Positions 10,450 through 19,139 of a stretch of 64,000 nucleotides of DNA are shown in pieces. The stretch is from Bacteroidota bacterium (GTDB taxonomy: Bacteria > Bacteroidota > Bacteroidia > Chitinophagales > Chitinophagaceae), in assembly GCA_018267725.1 (NCBI GenBank), contig JAFDXY010000023.1, positions 1-64,000 on the forward strand. Reading direction: 5' to 3'. Made by a program: the position numbers and the translations under genes. Below the pieces are notes generated by a model. The model saw only the letters and a list, made by a program, of their open reading frames with translations, made no database searches and had not been told where the DNA came from. Numbering within the stretch: position 1 is the stretch's first letter; the number at the start of each line of letters is the position of its first letter.

Positions 10450-10686
10450 ATGGCAAGAGTATGTACAGTTACAGGTAAAAAACCAATGGTTGGTAATAGT
10501 GTTTCTCATTCAAACATTAAAACAAAACGTCGTTTTCTACCCAATTTGCAAACAAAACGTTTCTTTTTTGCAGAAGAAGACAGATGGGTAACTTTGAAGG
10601 TTTCTTCAGAAGCTATCCGTACCATTAATAAAAATGGTTTATCAACTGTTATTAAGCAATTAAGAGCTAAAGGCGAAAAAATCTAA
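10450..10686 (+). CDS. rpmB: 50S ribosomal protein L28
   Basis: A 78-aa basic protein with the L28 pattern [20 protein letters not shown], then [18 protein letters not shown] and a C-terminal segment ending LRAKGEKI. It is the zinc-independent form: only one Cys is present, so there is no zinc knuckle. It is first in a compact operon with rpmG, a DUF4295 gene and probably ftsY, and has a near-consensus promoter directly upstream. Confidence 0.96.
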   Translation: MARVCTVTGKKPMVGNSVSHSNIKTKRRFLPNLQTKRFFFAEEDRWVTLKVSSEAIRTINKNGLSTVIKQLRAKGEKI

Positions 10687-10711
10687 CTAACAAAGTAAAT
10701 TACCTAATACA

Positions 10712-10894
10712 ATGGCAAAGAAAGGAAACAGAGTTCAGGTGATTATGGAATGTACAGAGCATAAAACAAGTGGTATGCCAGGTACAAGCCGCTACATCAC
10801 TGTTAAGAACAAAAAAAATACTCCTGAACGTATGGAGTTAAAAAAGTACAATCCAATTTTGAAAAAAGTAACCGTTCATAAAGAAATTAAATAA
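10712..10894 (+). CDS. rpmG: 50S ribosomal protein L33
   Basis: A 60-aa basic protein, typical L33: [18 protein letters not shown] followed by [23 protein letters not shown]. Only one Cys is present, so it is the zinc-free type. It lies 25 bp after rpmB and 2 bp before the next small gene, clearly one transcription unit. Confidence 0.96.
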   Translation: MAKKGNRVQVIMECTEHKTSGMPGTSRYITVKNKKNTPERMELKKYNPILKKVTVHKEIK

Positions 10895-10896
10895 TC

Positions 10897-11067
10897 ATGG
10901 CAAAAGCAGCTTCAAAAAACGCTAAAGTAAAAGATTTAAAAGCTTCTGCAGAGGCAAAAAACTGGACAAAAGTTATTCGTGCCGTGCGTAGTTCTAAAAC
11001 AGGTGCTTATACTTTTAAAGAAGCAATCGTTCACAAAGACAAAGTGAAAGATTTCTTAGCAAAATAA
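10897..11067 (+). CDS. DUF4295 family small basic protein
   Basis: A 56-aa Lys-rich protein starting MAKAASKNAKVKDLKASAEA, with a central WTKVIRAVRSSKTGAYTFKE and ending KDKVKDFLAK. It matches the DUF4295 family, which in Bacteroidota usually follows rpmB and rpmG. Only two bases separate it from the rpmG stop. Its size, charge and position suggest a ribosome-associated role, but this is inference. A rho-independent terminator follows at 11090. Confidence 0.88.
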   Translation: MAKAASKNAKVKDLKASAEAKNWTKVIRAVRSSKTGAYTFKEAIVHKDKVKDFLAK

Positions 11068-11089
11068 TTTAAATGTATTTATACATGCA

Positions 11090-11120
11090 AAGCTATCTCA
11101 TAACAAGAGGTGGCTTTTTT
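11090..11120 (+). terminator. Rho-independent terminator after the rpmB-rpmG-DUF4295 genes
   Basis: AAGCTATCTC at 11090-11099 can pair with GAGGTGGCTT at 11107-11116 (two G-U pairs, 7-nt loop), followed by a run of T. It would end, or partly attenuate, transcription before ftsY. Confidence 0.75.
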
Positions 11121-11224
11121 AGTTTTTGTTACAAGCAATAATATATCATTCATCGTTCCTTGCGTCGCACACTTGTACAACATAACTTTACGCAGCAAAT
11201 ATTTAAAAATAAATTACATATAAA

Positions 11225-12187
11225 ATGGGTTTCTTTAATAAACTATTTGGTAAAAAAGAAAAAGAAAATTTAGACCAAGGTTTGCAAAAAACCAAAGAAG
11301 GTTTCTTTTCAAAAATAACCAAAGCCATTGCAGGCAAAACAACTGTAGATGAAGAAGTGTTAGATAATTTAGAAGAAGCCTTAGTAAGTGCCGATGTAGG
11401 TATAGATACCACCGTTAAAATTATTGAGAGAATTGAACAACGTGTAAAACAAGATAAATACATTAACACCTCTGAACTAAACAAACTTTTACAAGAAGAA
11501 ATTGAAAATGTATTGGTAGATGCAGATGATATTTCTTACAAAAATTTTGAAATACCCCAAGGCAAAAAACCTTATGTAATTTTAGTAGTAGGCGTAAACG
11601 GCGTAGGCAAAACCACAACTATTGGAAAGTTAGCACACAACTATACCAAAGCAGGACATAAAGTAATGTTAGGTGCAGCCGATACTTTTAGAGCCGCAGC
11701 AGTTGATCAATTAACTATTTGGAGTGAAAGGGTAGGTGTACCCATTGTAAAACAAAGTATGGGCAGCGATCCCAGTGCTGTTGCATTTGATACCGTAAAA
11801 AGTGCTGTTGCAAAAGATATTGATATTGTAATTATTGATACTGCCGGAAGGTTGCACAACAAAGTACATTTAATGGATGAGTTAAGTAAAATAAAACGTG
11901 TAATTCAAAAAGTAATTCCAACAGCACCACATGAAGTAATGTTAATATTAGATGGAAGCACAGGTCAAAATGCTTTAGAGCAAGCCAAACATTTTACAGC
12001 AACAACCGATGTAACTTCATTAACCATTACTAAGTTAGATGGTACTGCAAAAGGCGGTGTTGTTTTAGCTATTGCCAATCAATTTAAAATTCCGGTAAAA
12101 TTTATTGGTGTAGGAGAAAAAATTGATGATTTATTAATTTTTGATAAACACGAATTTGTAGATAGTTTGTTTAAATTGCAATCCTAA
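11225..12187 (+). CDS. ftsY: Signal recognition particle receptor FtsY
   Basis: A 320-aa SRP-receptor GTPase that docks SRP-ribosome complexes at the membrane. A short charged A-like region (residues 1-30) is followed by the N domain and then the G domain: P-loop GVNGVGKTT (about 123-131), DTFRAAAVDQL, DTAGRLHNK and TKLDGTAKGG near the end. The C-terminal KFIGVGEKIDDLLIFD is conserved in FtsY. The acidic A region is much shorter than in E. coli, as usual in this phylum. It sits behind rpmB-rpmG-DUF4295, a common Bacteroidota order, but a terminator lies between. Confidence 0.95.
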   Translation: MGFFNKLFGKKEKENLDQGLQKTKEGFFSKITKAIAGKTTVDEEVLDNLEEALVSADVGIDTTVKIIERIEQRVKQDKYINTSELNKLLQEEIENVLVDADDISYKNFEIPQGKKPYVILVVGVNGVGKTTTIGKLAHNYTKAGHKVMLGAADTFRAAAVDQLTIWSERVGVPIVKQSMGSDPSAVAFDTVKSAVAKDIDIVIIDTAGRLHNKVHLMDELSKIKRVIQKVIPTAPHEVMLILDGSTGQNALEQAKHFTATTDVTSLTITKLDGTAKGGVVLAIANQFKIPVKFIGVGEKIDDLLIFDKHEFVDSLFKLQS

Positions 12188-12211
12188 TTTTTTAAAAGAA
12201 GATTTATTATT

Positions 12212-12619
12212 ATGAAAAAAATGATTATACTTTTTGTTGCTGTAATTTGTTTTAAAATCTCTGCTAATGCTCAAATAAATAATGTATTAGATAAAACTAA
12301 AACAATAGCAAATGCAACAGGGCTTAATGTAACTAAAGTAACAAGCAGTATAATGAGTACATTAACAGCCAAACTTAATTTATCAACTGCACAAGTGTCT
12401 AAAGTTTCAGGTGCAGTATCTACTTTTTTACAAGCAAAATCTCAAATAATACCTTTATTAAAAACTAATAAAACAGAATACGAGCAAAAGCAAAAAGGGC
12501 TATTCAATAGCTTAAAAACTAACTTAGCAACTACTTTAGCAAAAGAGCAAATGAATAAATTTTTGGCTCTAAAACCAACTACTACCAACCCGAATGTGCT
12601 TTCAAATTTGTTTTATTAA
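12212..12619 (+). CDS. Secreted helical protein, unknown function
   Basis: A 135-aa protein with a signal peptide (MKKMIILFVAVICFKISANAQ). The mature part is Ser/Thr/Lys-rich and reads as amphipathic helices: NVLDKTKTIANATGLNVTKV and TAKLNLSTAQVSKVSGAVST, then a KQKGLFNSLKTNLATTLAKEQM segment resembling small periplasmic helical proteins of the LTxxQ type. The family is not recognised with confidence. It follows ftsY by 24 bp in the same direction, so it may be read through from it. Confidence 0.6.
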   Translation: MKKMIILFVAVICFKISANAQINNVLDKTKTIANATGLNVTKVTSSIMSTLTAKLNLSTAQVSKVSGAVSTFLQAKSQIIPLLKTNKTEYEQKQKGLFNSLKTNLATTLAKEQMNKFLALKPTTTNPNVLSNLFY

Positions 12620-12678
12620 ATGAAATAATATTTTACCATCTTTCTTTTATGTAATTTTTTTAAACTATAATAAACAGT

Positions 12679-13101
12679 GTGAAGAAAGATTTATTTAAAC
12701 AGCAATTACTTAAAGAGTTAGTTTATAATACTTACGTTCAACTAAAACCATCTGGCATACACGGCATTGGTGTTTTTGCTATGATAAATATTCCTAAAGG
12801 CTGTACCACAATGTTTGAAAAAGAAATGGGAGAGTGGGTTGAATTATCTTTTGAAGAAGTTGCCTTGCTTCCTGCACACAGTAAAGCGTTAGTTGAAAAT
12901 TTTTGTTTGTTTGATGATAAAAAATATTTTGTTCCGGCTAAAGGGTTTAAACAAATTGATTTATCACTTTTTCTCAATCATTCCAATAAGCCTAATTTAA
13001 TTTCTGTTAATGATGGCGAATATTTTAAAGCAATTAAAAACATTAAAGCAGGCGAGGAGCTGTTTATTGATTACGGAACTATTGTACACAGCGAAGAATA
13101 A
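12679..13101 (+). CDS. SET domain protein (putative lysine methyltransferase)
   Basis: A 140-aa protein that is essentially one SET domain. It shows KPSGIHGIGVFAMINIPKG (the GxG SAM-binding segment), FLNHSNKPN (the NHS motif) and EELFIDYG (the catalytic FIDYG motif). SET proteins transfer a methyl group from SAM to lysine; bacterial targets are mostly unknown. The start is GTG at 12679, chosen because translation from there gives a Lys-rich start and the domain begins about 20 residues later. The next genes, rpmI-rplT, have their own promoter, so any functional link to ribosomal proteins is speculative. Confidence 0.85.
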   Translation: MKKDLFKQQLLKELVYNTYVQLKPSGIHGIGVFAMINIPKGCTTMFEKEMGEWVELSFEEVALLPAHSKALVENFCLFDDKKYFVPAKGFKQIDLSLFLNHSNKPNLISVNDGEYFKAIKNIKAGEELFIDYGTIVHSEE

Positions 13102-13110
13102 AGAAAAATA

Positions 13111-13140
13111 TTGATTTTTGGTATAATCTCCCTACTTTTG
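13111..13140 (+). promoter_or_regulatory. Bacteroidota-type promoter of rpmI-rplT
   Basis: TTG at 13111-13113 and TACTTTTG at 13133-13140 are separated by exactly 19 nt. Transcription should start about 13146 and yield an 80-nt leader that contains the hairpin at 13175-13192. Confidence 0.8.
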
Positions 13141-13174
13141 CAACCCAAATTTTTCCCGTAAGGTTTAAACAAGT

Positions 13175-13203
13175 TCACGCCCTGTGGCGTGACACCAGCA
13201 GGG
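13175..13203 (+). promoter_or_regulatory. Candidate structured leader of rpmI-rplT (hairpin with possible pseudoknot)
   Basis: TCACGCC (13175-13181) and GGCGTGA (13186-13192) form a perfect 7-bp stem with a CTGT loop. CCCTG (13180-13184), spanning the stem end and loop, is complementary to CAGGG (13199-13203) just downstream, giving either a pseudoknot or an alternative pairing. The position, directly ahead of rpmI in an 80-nt leader, fits autogenous control by a ribosomal protein such as L20. The regulatory role is inferred. Confidence 0.5.
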
Positions 13204-13225
13204 AGTAATCGTAAAGATTATTATA

Positions 13226-13423
13226 ATGCCAAAAGTAAAAACAAATTCAAGTGCCAAAAAAAGGTTTAAAGTAACCGGCACCGGCGAAATTACTTTCCAA
13301 AAAGCTTTTAAACGCCACATTCTTACCAAAAAATCTACTAAACGCAAACGTGCCCTTCGCCAAAAAGGCTTAGTGGGTGCAGCTAATAAAGATTTTGTAA
13401 TGCGTTTATTAAGATTAAAATAG
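13226..13423 (+). CDS. rpmI: 50S ribosomal protein L35
   Basis: A 65-aa, very basic protein with the L35 signature [20 protein letters not shown] and [15 protein letters not shown]. infC, which commonly precedes rpmI-rplT in bacteria, is not upstream here; the neighbour is a SET-domain gene. A near-consensus promoter and a structured leader precede it. rplT follows after 92 bp. Confidence 0.96.
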   Translation: MPKVKTNSSAKKRFKVTGTGEITFQKAFKRHILTKKSTKRKRALRQKGLVGAANKDFVMRLLRLK

Positions 13424-13515
13424 TTGAAAATTTTCAACTTAATAAAGTAAATAAAATTTAATTCATCATTTCATTTGAAAACAAAATTTCAAATTAGAAA
13501 TTAAAATAATTTAAA

Positions 13516-13860
13516 ATGCCACGTTCAGTAAATGCAGTAGCTTCAAGAGCTCGCCGCAAAAGAATATTAAAAGCAGCTAAAGGCTTTTATGGAAAACGTA
13601 AAAACGTTTATACCGTTGCCAAAAATATTGTTGAAAAAGGACAAACCTACAGTTTTGTTGGTCGTAAATTAAAGAAACGCGAATACCGTCAATTATGGAT
13701 TGCACGTATTAATGCAGCCGTAAGAGAAGAAGGTTTAACCTATAGCCAGTTTATACATAAATTAGCTGTTAAAGGAATTGAGTTAAACAGAAAAGTATTA
13801 GCAGATTTAGCAATGAACAATCCTGAAAGTTTTAAAGCTTTAGTTGCTTCTGTAAAATAG
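13516..13860 (+). CDS. rplT: 50S ribosomal protein L20
   Basis: A 114-aa protein with the L20 pattern [42 protein letters not shown] shortened here to its start and [21 protein letters not shown]20 helps early assembly of the 50S subunit and in other bacteria represses its own operon through the leader RNA. It is the last gene of the rpmI-rplT unit; a strong terminator follows within 20 bp. Confidence 0.96.
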   Translation: MPRSVNAVASRARRKRILKAAKGFYGKRKNVYTVAKNIVEKGQTYSFVGRKLKKREYRQLWIARINAAVREEGLTYSQFIHKLAVKGIELNRKVLADLAMNNPESFKALVASVK

Positions 13861-13878
13861 TTGTTTAAATATTTATAT

Positions 13879-13909
13879 AAGCCGAAGTATAAAAAGCTTC
13901 GGCTTTTTT
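13879..13909 (+). terminator. Rho-independent terminator after rplT
   Basis: AAGCCGAAG (13879-13887) pairs perfectly with CTTCGGCTT (13897-13905), loop of 9 nt, followed by a T run. Confidence 0.88.
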
Positions 13910-13987
13910 ATGCTCAATATTTATCAAACAGTTATTTTTGTTCTCCAATTTTAAAAATATCATTCCACGTTTAACTAGCCTGTAAGA

Positions 13988-15415
13988 ATGAACAATAGCT
14001 ACACTTCGTTAGTAAATCAAACGTTTCACTTTCCGCAAGAAGGTTTTGATGTAAACGAAAACGATTATCTTGAATTTAATGGTGTTGATTTAAAGCCTTT
14101 AATTGAAAAGTACGGCACACCTTTAAAGCTTACTTATTTACCAAAAATTGGTATGCAAATATCAAAGGCAAAAAAAATGTTTGCCAACGCATTTAAAAAA
14201 CATAAATACGAAGGCACATACAATTATTGCTACTGTACTAAAAGTTCGCATTTTTCTTTTATAGTTGAAGAAGCTTTAAAACATGAAATTCATTTAGAAA
14301 CTTCGTATGCTTATGATATTGAAATAGTTAATCAATTATATAAACGCAGAAAAATTAATAAAGACACATTTATTATTTGCAACGGCTTTAAACAAAGAAG
14401 TTATACATCACGCATTGCTAAATTAATAAATTCAGGGTTTAAAAATGTAGTTCCTATTTTAGATAATAAAGAAGAATTAAAAGCATATAAAAAATCTGTT
14501 AAAGAACCTTTTAAAGTAGGAATAAGAGTTGCAGCTGAAGAAGAACCAACTTTTCCTTTCTACACTTCTCGTTTAGGAATAAGAGCAAAAGATATTTTAG
14601 AATTTTATGTTGATGAAATAGAAGGATATGAAGAAAAATTTCAACTTAAAATGCTGCATATATTTTTAAACAAAGGCATTAAAGACGATATTTATTATTG
14701 GAGTGAATTAAACAAAATTATTAATCTGTATTGCCAGTTAAAAAAGATTTGCCCCGAGTTAGATTCTATAAATATTGGCGGTGGTTTCCCTATAAAACAT
14801 TCATTAGGTTTTGAATATGATTATCAATTCATGATTAATGAAATTGTTGGTAATATTAAAAAAGCTTGTAAAAAAGCAAAAGTGCCAATGCCCAATATTT
14901 TTACCGAATTTGGCAGCTTTACAGTAGGAGAAAGTATGGCACATATTTACAGTGTGTTATCTGAAAAACGCCAGAATGATAGAGAAACTTGGTACATGAT
15001 TGATTCATCTTTTATAACAACATTGCCAGATACTTGGGGAATTGGTGAGAAGTTTTTAATGCTGCCCATTAATAAATGGGATAACGAATATCAAAGAGTT
15101 GTTTTAGGCGGTATTACTTGCGATAGCCACGATTATTACGATAGTGAAGAACATATTAACGAAGTGTTTTTGCCAAAAATAAAAGCCGCAGATGTTAATG
15201 ATGTTGATAATAAAACACCATTGTATGTTGGCTTTTTTCATACAGGAGCTTATCAAGATCAGATAAGTGGTTATGGCGGAATAAAACATTGTTTAATTCC
15301 ATCTCCCAAACATATTATTATTGAACATGATAAAAACGGAAAGCTAATTGATTGGGTTTATGCCAAAGAACAATCTGCCGCAAGCATGTTGAAAATTTTA
15401 GGTTATTTACGTTAG
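13988..15415 (+). CDS. speA: Arginine decarboxylase (PLP-dependent, SpeA-like)
   Basis: A 475-aa fold-III PLP decarboxylase that converts arginine to agmatine, the first step of one polyamine route. The barrel domain starts EKYGTPLKLTYLPKIG; the likely PLP lysine is K85 in NYCYCTKSSHF. Later stretches are INIGGGFPIKHSLGFEYDY, FTEFGSFTVGESMAHIY, and the second-site motif GGITCDSHDYYDSEE with GFFHTGAYQDQISGYGG. It is shorter than E. coli SpeA, as expected for the Bacteroidota form. No agmatinase or agmatine deiminase gene adjoins it. Substrate preference is inferred from family resemblance. Confidence 0.85.
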   Translation: MNNSYTSLVNQTFHFPQEGFDVNENDYLEFNGVDLKPLIEKYGTPLKLTYLPKIGMQISKAKKMFANAFKKHKYEGTYNYCYCTKSSHFSFIVEEALKHEIHLETSYAYDIEIVNQLYKRRKINKDTFIICNGFKQRSYTSRIAKLINSGFKNVVPILDNKEELKAYKKSVKEPFKVGIRVAAEEEPTFPFYTSRLGIRAKDILEFYVDEIEGYEEKFQLKMLHIFLNKGIKDDIYYWSELNKIINLYCQLKKICPELDSINIGGGFPIKHSLGFEYDYQFMINEIVGNIKKACKKAKVPMPNIFTEFGSFTVGESMAHIYSVLSEKRQNDRETWYMIDSSFITTLPDTWGIGEKFLMLPINKWDNEYQRVVLGGITCDSHDYYDSEEHINEVFLPKIKAADVNDVDNKTPLYVGFFHTGAYQDQISGYGGIKHCLIPSPKHIIIEHDKNGKLIDWVYAKEQSAASMLKILGYLR

Positions 15416-15445
15416 AGAATACTTTTAAAGCCTCTTATTTTATTT

Positions 15446-15472
15446 AAAGCAATCGTTCAGATTGCTTTTTTG
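15446..15472 (+). terminator. Rho-independent terminator after the arginine decarboxylase gene
   Basis: AAAGCAATC (15446-15454) and GATTGCTTT (15460-15468) form a perfect 9-bp stem with a 5-nt loop and a T-rich tail. Confidence 0.85.
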
Positions 15473-15520
15473 TTTTATCCCTTAACTAAGGGGGAAAATG
15501 AAAAAAAGATAAAAAAATAT

Positions 15521-15549
15521 TTGGCATATTAAAAAATGTTGTTATTTTG
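15521..15549 (+). promoter_or_regulatory. Candidate promoter upstream of the 54-aa ORF
   Basis: TTG at 15521-15523, a spacer of 19 nt, then TATTTTG at 15543-15549, close to TAnnTTTG but one base shorter in the variable part. It could serve the 54-aa ORF at 15603 or the longer PKD gene beyond. Confidence 0.4.
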
Positions 15550-15602
15550 TAACCGATTTACTACTTAACGTAGTGAATTAAACAAATTAAAACCAATATT
15601 CT

Positions 15603-15767
15603 ATGCCAGTTATTACTTCAGGTAATTACTACTTTATATTAAAGTTTATTGCCCAATTACAACTTGCAGGGTTAAAGCAAAATTCAAACAACAAATTTTC
15701 AGTAACTAATTTGCCTCAAACAAAATATTGTTTGCAGCAATATGCTATTCCTAAACAAAAGGAGTAA
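15603..15767 (+). CDS. Possible 54-aa small protein
   Basis: ATG at 15603 opens 54 codons ending TAA at 15765-15767. The product starts MPVITSGNYYFILKFIAQLQ, an amphipathic, mildly hydrophobic helix, then a polar Asn/Lys/Gln tail. It lies in the 420-bp gap between two larger genes, behind a terminator and a plausible promoter, which favours a real transcript. I know no family for it. Coding status is uncertain; conservation in relatives would decide. Confidence 0.4.
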   Translation: MPVITSGNYYFILKFIAQLQLAGLKQNSNNKFSVTNLPQTKYCLQQYAIPKQKE

Positions 15768-15835
15768 CGTTTAACAATATTAAAAATCCAATATCCAGAT
15801 AAAACCATCCAACATCCATCCTAACTACATTTTCT

Positions 15836-18079
15836 ATGAAAAACTTTTACAAAATTCTCAGCAAAAGCGTATGCGTTATAGCGTGCAGCTTGTTTGTTTG
15901 CGAGTTTTCATTTGCACAAAATGCAATTTCAGGTTCGGCAAATAACTTAAATGAAGCTATGCAAACCGTAACTGCATCTTTTTCTGTTAATGCAGAAAAA
16001 CAGTGTATTACGGGAAATAGTTTTGTTATATCAAACACATCATCGGCAAGTGCAGGTACAAACTATTTTTGGGATTTTGGTGATGGAACAACTTCTACAG
16101 AAACAGCCCCAACAAAAATTTATAATCGTTCAGGTAATTTTAGAATTCATTTAGAAGTTAGAAACGGTAACGATTTTGCTTTTGTAGAAAAATTTATTAA
16201 TGTAATGCCTAAACCCAATGTTAGTTTTAATACTTTAACAGGCACTTTAAATGGTAAAAGTTTTACATATATAAGTTCTTCAACTATTGAAAGCGGGTCA
16301 ATGTACTATTATTGGGATTTAGGAAATGGAACTAATTCAACTTTAATTAACCCTACTGTAACTTATGCTACACCGGGCAATTACAATGTGAAATTGATTG
16401 TTACCAGTGATTTTGGATGTAGAGACAGCATTGCACAAGTTATAAATAACGGAACTTCTAATTGCATTACACCAACAGCAGCATTTACTGTAAATAATGA
16501 AAGCCAATGTAAAAACGGAAATAAATTTGTGTTTACAAATGCATCAAATGTTAGTTCGGGTAATTTAAATTATACATGGAATTTTGGTGATGGAACTACT
16601 TCTACAGAAACTAACCCTACAAAAAATTTTAGTGCGGTAGGAGATTATACAGTAACACTTTCAGTTATTAATAACTCAAACGGAACATGTTCTACCACAG
16701 TTTCAAAAACTGTTAGTGTTGTAGGAACTGTTGCTGCATTTGTTGCCAATCCTGTTTCAGAACAATGTTTTAAAAATAATTTTTTCAACTTTACAAATGA
16801 ATCTTCTTCAAGTACCAGCGGACTTACTTATAAATGGAATTTAGGAGATGGAACTACTTCAACAGAAACTAATCCTACACACAGTTATGCAAATGCAGGA
16901 ACATATACTGCCACATTAATTGCTACAACACCCGGAAATTCTTGTGCAGATACAATTTCATGGCCAATAAAAGTATACGCTTCTCCTATTGCATCGTTTA
17001 GTGTTGCAAATGCACAACAATGTAAAAATAAAAATTTCAGTTTTACTAATACATCAACTATTAATAGCGGTGGTATTAATTATAGTTGGTTTTTTGGAGA
17101 TGGAAATAGTTCTATAGAACTTAATCCTTCTCATTTATACGGAACATTAGGTACACATACTGTTACATTAATTGCAACAAGTAACAACGGTTGTAGTGAT
17201 ACAACAACAAAACAAATTGCTACTAATGAAATTGAAGCTGCATTTGTAATTAATCCTGTTTCGGTACAATGTTTTAAAAACAATGCGTTTGTATTTACCA
17301 ATGAATCTCATGCCTCTACAAGTGGGTTACAATATGATTGGGATTTAAGTGGTGGCGTTACTGCAACAAATACAAATCCATCTCGTTCTTACAATACACC
17401 AGGTACTTATAATATTCGTTTAATTGCAAAAACACCATCAAACGGATGTGCTGATACTATTTTTCATTCATTAACAATTCATCCATCTCCAACTGTTGAT
17501 TTTAATTCAAACATGATAAGTTATACCAATAATACTTTAACGGTTAATTTAAACAGCAATGCTGCCGTATCATCTGGTACAATTAATTATGCATGGAATT
17601 TTGGAGATGGAGAAAGTTCTATTCAAGCAAACCCAACACATGTGTTTTCAAATAATGTTGCTACAAGAATAGTTAGTTTAAAAGTAGGAACCAATAATGG
17701 TTGTTACGAAACTATTACAAAAACTATTTCAATGGTTAATGGCGTAGCAACAGTAAATTCTTCAAATAATTCATTTGTAAATCCAAATAATCCTTCAAAT
17801 AATGGAGATATAGGTGGAATAAACGTTTACCCAAATCCTGCACAAAACTTTGTGCAAATGAGTGTGCGTAATAATCAACCAAATAATAATACTGTTTCAG
17901 TTAAAATAGTAGATTTTTCGGGAAGAATTGTATCGCAAACAACACAAAGTGCAGCTTCTGGAAATGCAACTGTTGTTACTATGAATGTTCAAAATTTAGT
18001 GAACGGAAATTATTTTGTTGAAGCAGTAGATGCAAACGGAAGAAGAATAGCAACAAATACTTTGGTTAAAGTAAAATAA
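15836..18079 (+). CDS. T9SS type A secreted PKD-repeat protein (7 PKD units)
   Basis: A 747-aa exported protein. The signal peptide has its hydrophobic core at VCVIACSLFVCEFSF and is cleaved near FAQ. Seven PKD repeats follow, each with a core of WDFGDG type (YFWDFGDG, YYWDLGNG, YTWNFGDG, YKWNLGDG, YSWFFGDG, YDWDLSGG, YAWNFGDG). Several repeats start with a Gln-Cys pair (KQCITG, SQCKNG, EQCFKN, QQCKNK, VQCFKN), suggesting disulfides. The C-terminus is a type A sorting domain: INVYPNPAQNFVQM, a sheet region, and a final LVNGNYFVEAVDANGR before a basic end. A surface adhesin or matrix role is likely. It is related in repeat style to the 1294-aa protein at 35807. Confidence 0.87.
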   Translation: MKNFYKILSKSVCVIACSLFVCEFSFAQNAISGSANNLNEAMQTVTASFSVNAEKQCITGNSFVISNTSSASAGTNYFWDFGDGTTSTETAPTKIYNRSGNFRIHLEVRNGNDFAFVEKFINVMPKPNVSFNTLTGTLNGKSFTYISSSTIESGSMYYYWDLGNGTNSTLINPTVTYATPGNYNVKLIVTSDFGCRDSIAQVINNGTSNCITPTAAFTVNNESQCKNGNKFVFTNASNVSSGNLNYTWNFGDGTTSTETNPTKNFSAVGDYTVTLSVINNSNGTCSTTVSKTVSVVGTVAAFVANPVSEQCFKNNFFNFTNESSSSTSGLTYKWNLGDGTTSTETNPTHSYANAGTYTATLIATTPGNSCADTISWPIKVYASPIASFSVANAQQCKNKNFSFTNTSTINSGGINYSWFFGDGNSSIELNPSHLYGTLGTHTVTLIATSNNGCSDTTTKQIATNEIEAAFVINPVSVQCFKNNAFVFTNESHASTSGLQYDWDLSGGVTATNTNPSRSYNTPGTYNIRLIAKTPSNGCADTIFHSLTIHPSPTVDFNSNMISYTNNTLTVNLNSNAAVSSGTINYAWNFGDGESSIQANPTHVFSNNVATRIVSLKVGTNNGCYETITKTISMVNGVATVNSSNNSFVNPNNPSNNGDIGGINVYPNPAQNFVQMSVRNNQPNNNTVSVKIVDFSGRIVSQTTQSAASGNATVVTMNVQNLVNGNYFVEAVDANGRRIATNTLVKVK

Positions 18080-18103
18080 TTCTCACAGGCTGTTTGGTTT
18101 TGT

Positions 18104-18131
18104 AAAAGCAGATAAATATTTATCTGCTTTT
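18104..18131. terminator. Bidirectional hairpin between convergent genes
   Basis: A perfect 14+14 palindrome, each arm beginning or ending AAAAGCAGATAAAT or its complement, lies between the PKD gene and the TraB/GumN gene, which converge here. It can serve as a terminator on both strands. Confidence 0.7.
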
Positions 18132-18155
18132 GCTATTTATACATTAAAATAAAAA

Positions 18156-19019
18156 TTAATACAAAATTGGTGTAACGGTGTAGCCTGCTTCTTGTAGTAA
18201 ATTTAATACACCGTTTTTGCCACCCAAATGCCCTGCACCTACAGCAAAAAAAGTAGATGCATCTTTAATTTGTTTAGTTATAATAGGAATCCAATTTGCA
18301 TTACGTTTTTTTAATAATACATCTTCATACTTTCCAAATTCAGGTTCATCGGCTACTTCTTTTTGCATTTTAGCAATATCTTTTGTTTTATAAACATTTA
18401 CTAATTCTTTTAATTCATTTACCGATTTATCAAAGTTCAATAAATTTTTTTCTAACATTTTTGATTGAATATTATAAGGTATATCATCAAAAACTTTTAA
18501 TTGAAAATCAACTGTTTCTAAGCCGTTTATGGGCAAAGAATCTTTTTTGGCAATTTTCATAATTTCTGTTTCGCAACTAACAGGGGTGCAGCCTAACATT
18601 GCAGGATATAATAATGATGAAAGTATAAAAGGTTTGTATTTGCTTACAGCTGTTAATGGTAATTTGGTTTTGTGTAAGAATATGGCTGCAACAGAATCGT
18701 AATTTTCTTTTGAAATATATTCTTTTATATCGTGTCCGTCTTTCATCATAATGCTTTGCATCATTTTCATGTTTAAAGTTGGGTCATCTAACTTCAATTC
18801 AAAATAAACTTGCTTTGTTTTATGCAATAATGCAACTAAAGTATCGGGCAATAAAAAATCGTTGGCACATAACAAATGAAAAGTTCCGTATATATAAGAT
18901 GGTTGTTTTATCTCTTTTCCGCTTATCTTCCATAATAATGTTTTTTCTGTTGGTGCTTGCTGTGCATTAATATTTTTTACAAGTAGAAAAACAAAAAAAA
19001 TAGTAACTAAATGTTTCAT
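18156..19019 (-). CDS. TraB/GumN family protein (putative secreted metal-dependent protease-like)
   Basis: A 287-aa protein with a signal peptide (MKHLVTIFFVFLLVKNINAQ). The mature part has the two family signatures: SYIYGTFHLLCAND near the N-terminus and FFAVGAGHLGGKNGVLNLLQEAGYTV at the C-terminus, with the conserved Gly-x-x-His pairs thought to build a metal site in this EreA/ChaN-like superfamily. A third family-typical stretch is LPINGLETVDFQL. Length is normal. The cellular role is not established. Confidence 0.85.
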   Translation of the reverse strand: MKHLVTIFFVFLLVKNINAQQAPTEKTLLWKISGKEIKQPSYIYGTFHLLCANDFLLPDTLVALLHKTKQVYFELKLDDPTLNMKMMQSIMMKDGHDIKEYISKENYDSVAAIFLHKTKLPLTAVSKYKPFILSSLLYPAMLGCTPVSCETEIMKIAKKDSLPINGLETVDFQLKVFDDIPYNIQSKMLEKNLLNFDKSVNELKELVNVYKTKDIAKMQKEVADEPEFGKYEDVLLKKRNANWIPIITKQIKDASTFFAVGAGHLGGKNGVLNLLQEAGYTVTPILY

Positions 19020-19061
19020 GTGTTTTATTTGATTGTAAACAAATAAAGTAAAATATTGCCA

Positions 19062-19091
19062 ATAAAAAAGCCCCGTATAAAAATACAGGGC
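19062..19091 (-). terminator. Rho-independent terminator after hsp20
   Basis: On the minus strand GCCCTGTAT pairs with ATACGGGGC (one mismatch) around a TTTT loop at 19070-19091 and is followed by a run of T (A's at 19064-19069 on the plus strand). Confidence 0.75.
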
Positions 19092-19139
19092 GGTTAACCA
19101 AAACCAACTGCTTATGAAACAAGCAATTTTATATTTAAA

